Shown in pieces: positions 61,989 through 64,000 of a stretch of DNA of 64,000 nucleotides; positions within the stretch are counted from its first letter, which is position 1, and each line of letters opens with the position of its first letter. The notes under the pieces are model-generated. The model was not told the origin of the DNA. It did no database searches and worked only from the letters and a program-made list of their open reading frames with translations. This stretch comes from Solibacillus palustris (GTDB lineage Bacteria; Bacillota; Bacilli; Bacillales_A; Planococcaceae). The stretch is from NCBI RefSeq assembly GCF_022549215.1, contig NZ_JAKZFC010000004.1:124001-188000 (forward strand), given 5' to 3'. The translations under genes were made by a program, and so were the position numbers.

Positions 61989-63458
61989 ATGCAAGCAATA
62001 AAGGAATTATCTAAAAAACCATGGTTTCTTGGGAGTCTAGTTTTTGTTTTTGTTGTCGTGATTTTATGGAACATCCCGATTGAGAAAAGAAAATACGGAC
62101 TCTCTCAAGGTAATTTGGCAACGGACTATACAGGTCTTCTTCCAGAACGTGTTGAACGAGTAGTTAAAGCGGAAAATCGTATTGAATTACAAAAGATTGT
62201 AAAACAAGCAAACAAGAATGGCCAGCAAATATCAGTTGCTGGATTACAGCACTCACAAGGTGGCCATACGTATTTCAAAAATGGTGTTGTTCTTGATATG
62301 CGGACATTCAATGAGGTGTTAGAAATTGATAAGCAGGAAAAAACCATCCGTGTAGAAGGTGGAGCAACATGGGAAGATGTTCAAGAAGCCATAACACCTT
62401 ATGGTTTGGCATTAAAAGTAACCCAATCTCAGTCAATTTTTTCAGTAGGAGGTTCTCTTTCAGTAAATGCGCACGGGCGAGATATTCGCTTTGGCTCAAT
62501 GGCGAGTACAGTAAAAGAAATGACGTTATTAACCCCTATAGGAGAAATCAAGAAAGTAACCCGAGATAACTCAGAGGAATGGATGAAATACGTATTTGGC
62601 GGATATGGATTATTCGGTGTGATTTTAGATGTGACATTGGAATTAACGGAAAATGACGTATATACAATCCATACAGAAGAATTGAAAACAGATGAGTATG
62701 AATCCTACTTTAATAATTTATTAGATCATAATAATACAGCATTGCACTATGCAAGGCTTAGTGTTGCTCCAAATACCTTTTTAGACGAAATGTATGTGAT
62801 TGATTACAATTACACAGGAAAACAGGATCATAATTCGTCACTCAAAGGAGAACAAGGTGTACATCTTAGTAAGCTGGCGCTTGATCTTGGACGACAAGGC
62901 GGATTCTTTGAGGATGTTTTTTGGGAAACTCAAAAACTATATATTGATTCAATCGACGGTAATACGATTACAAGAAATAACGCTATGCGCTCGGAATCTA
63001 CATTCATGGAATTTACAAAACCTGGTCGAATCGAAGTGTTGCAAGAGTTTTTTGTTCCAGTCAATTCTTACGAAGAATACATAAATGATGTAAAGCAGTT
63101 GCTCTCACCTGACGACAAAAATGAAGATTTTAAAGTCCATAATATTACGGTGCGATATGTTGCTCAAGACAACCTCACCAGTTTGAACTATGCCAAGGAA
63201 GATATGTTTGGTCTAGTCATTTTGATTCAACATGGATTAAAAGAAAAAGAGATTGCTAATGCCCAAGAAATTATCCAAGATTGGACCAGTTTAACCCTTG
63301 AACATGGAGGAACCTATTACCTTCCTTATTATCGTTATCAATCAAAAGAACAATTCATAAAGTCTTATCCTGAATGGGGAAAGTTCCAGGAAGAAAAATT
63401 ACGAAGAGATCCAAATGAAGTCTTTCAAAATTTGTTTTATGACTATTACATCAAGTGA
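61989..63458 (+). CDS. Membrane-anchored FAD-linked oxidase
   Basis: A 489-residue protein with an N-terminal helix (about 13-30) and a PCMH-type FAD domain. VAGLQHSQGG, VEGGATWEDVQEAI and GGSLSVNAHGRDIRFGSM (the FAD loop) are typical of the GlcD/gulonolactone oxidase group. The C-terminal cap has VRYVAQDNLTSLNYA and the RYQSKEQFIKSYPEW segment. Substrate unknown. Its stop overlaps the GTG of the next frame, so the two genes are coupled. Confidence 0.88.
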   Translation: MQAIKELSKKPWFLGSLVFVFVVVILWNIPIEKRKYGLSQGNLATDYTGLLPERVERVVKAENRIELQKIVKQANKNGQQISVAGLQHSQGGHTYFKNGVVLDMRTFNEVLEIDKQEKTIRVEGGATWEDVQEAITPYGLALKVTQSQSIFSVGGSLSVNAHGRDIRFGSMASTVKEMTLLTPIGEIKKVTRDNSEEWMKYVFGGYGLFGVILDVTLELTENDVYTIHTEELKTDEYESYFNNLLDHNNTALHYARLSVAPNTFLDEMYVIDYNYTGKQDHNSSLKGEQGVHLSKLALDLGRQGGFFEDVFWETQKLYIDSIDGNTITRNNAMRSESTFMEFTKPGRIEVLQEFFVPVNSYEEYINDVKQLLSPDDKNEDFKVHNITVRYVAQDNLTSLNYAKEDMFGLVILIQHGLKEKEIANAQEIIQDWTSLTLEHGGTYYLPYYRYQSKEQFIKSYPEWGKFQEEKLRRDPNEVFQNLFYDYYIK

Positions 63459-63469
63459 AGGAGCACAAC

Positions 63470-63991
63470 ATGAAAAATAGAAGTGAAGAGTATATCCCTC
63501 TTGTTGTAACTGTTGGACAGGTCGCTATTTCCCCATATTATATTGTTTGGTTAAAAGAAGTATCTTTGACCTTCACATTATTTGCATGGTTATTTGCCGC
63601 ATTTTCTTTTGCGGCTGCTTGGGGCTATCGAGTCTTTCAATCGAAAAAGAATAAGAACAATTCTTATATGCCTTTTATTTATGTAGGAATGGGAATTGTA
63701 TACATACTAGTTGGTTGTATAAAGAATTCATTTGAAATCCTTCTCTATGCTGTACTCCTATTGCAAGTCATCTTAGGGTTTTTACAGGGTTTCTTTCGTG
63801 CATGGCATATTGAGCAGAAGGCCTATCATTTACAAACTGTTCACCATTATTTAATTGTCGGTGTTACCATGATTGGGCTTTCATTTGTAAAAATAATTTC
63901 CCCTGTTGTCTTTGTTACATTTTTTGGAATATTGTTGTGTGCGTGTGGATTTTGGACTCTTATTAGAAAAAAGGAAGCTGAACTTATCTAG
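63470..63991 (+). CDS. Membrane protein, partner of the FAD oxidase
   Basis: A 173-residue protein with about five hydrophobic helices (from about 8, 33, 62, 80 and 130) and charged KKNKNNS loops. No family recognised. GTGAAGGAG before ATG 63470 and the 12-bp distance from the oxidase stop suggest an operon, and it may hold the oxidase or carry its electrons. A further ribosome binding site (GGAGG, 63991-63995) follows, so the operon continues past the window. Confidence 0.6.
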   Translation: MKNRSEEYIPLVVTVGQVAISPYYIVWLKEVSLTFTLFAWLFAAFSFAAAWGYRVFQSKKNKNNSYMPFIYVGMGIVYILVGCIKNSFEILLYAVLLLQVILGFLQGFFRAWHIEQKAYHLQTVHHYLIVGVTMIGLSFVKIISPVVFVTFFGILLCACGFWTLIRKKEAELI

Positions 63992-64000
63992 GAGGTAGAC

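Overview
The window reads as chromosomal DNA of a low-GC Gram-positive rod of the order Bacillales. AT-rich codon use, strong AGGAGG-type ribosome binding sites, many TTG starts, YozE, XpaC/TelA, CAP/YkwD, LCP, DUF6501 and DUF1033 proteins, MurG- and DapF-type cell-wall genes and an OdhA/OdhB pair all fit. A Planococcaceae member (Solibacillus, Lysinibacillus or a relative) is my best guess, by inference only. No rRNA, tRNA, CRISPR array, transposase or prophage was seen.

Region 1 (1-2.9 kb): a chemoreceptor cut by the window edge, YozE and the purine nucleoside phosphorylase deoD. Region 2 (2.9-12.7 kb) is accessory. The last 40 codons of deoD plus flank are repeated 1286 bp downstream, and related copies of the deoD 3' flank recur near 6.5 and 12.0 kb, suggesting repeated integration at the end of deoD. 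Between the copies lie a DinB-like gene, a secreted lytic transglycosylase with SH3 and SLH-like domains, a PNPOx-fold protein, a YdjM-type membrane protein with a LexA-like box, a uridine-kinase-like protein, small membrane proteins, a GNAT, a MazG-like pyrophosphohydrolase and a HEPN-like protein. Three or four minus-strand genes here share a hairpin element about 41 bp past their stop codons and, mostly, a second conserved element upstream, giving a cassette-like layout.

Region 3 (13-25.4 kb): a DUF6612-like protein, a CtpB-type protease, a COG0523 GTPase, a CAP-domain secreted protein with six 36-bp repeats, a MurG-like transferase, a GNAT, dapF, a PAS-GGDEF protein and an ArlRS-like two-component system. 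Region 4 (25.6-34 kb): the odhA-odhB operon, a DUF7010-like membrane protein and an amino-acid ABC transporter behind a recognisable lysine riboswitch. Region 5 (34-44.8 kb): small DUF genes, xpaC-telA, a soluble globin-like chemoreceptor with a CZB-like zinc domain, a cold-shock protein, a 620-residue protein with an internal duplication, an ABC-F ATPase and a CopC-domain protein.

Region 6 (45-64 kb): an MFS transporter, a lipoprotein, a HAD phosphatase, a serine hydrolase, an SRPBCC-ArsR pair whose promoter carries two identical palindromic operators, a FAD oxidoreductase, recQ, an XRE-TPR regulator, msrA, an LCP protein, an AI-2E family permease, a Spo0M-like protein, an aminotransferase, a P-loop protein and a FAD-linked oxidase with a membrane partner.

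A second layer is a dispersed family of structured repeats (6.3, 34.5, 37.1, 39.5 and 59.6 kb). The 37.1 and 59.6 kb copies keep the same nested hairpin through paired base changes.
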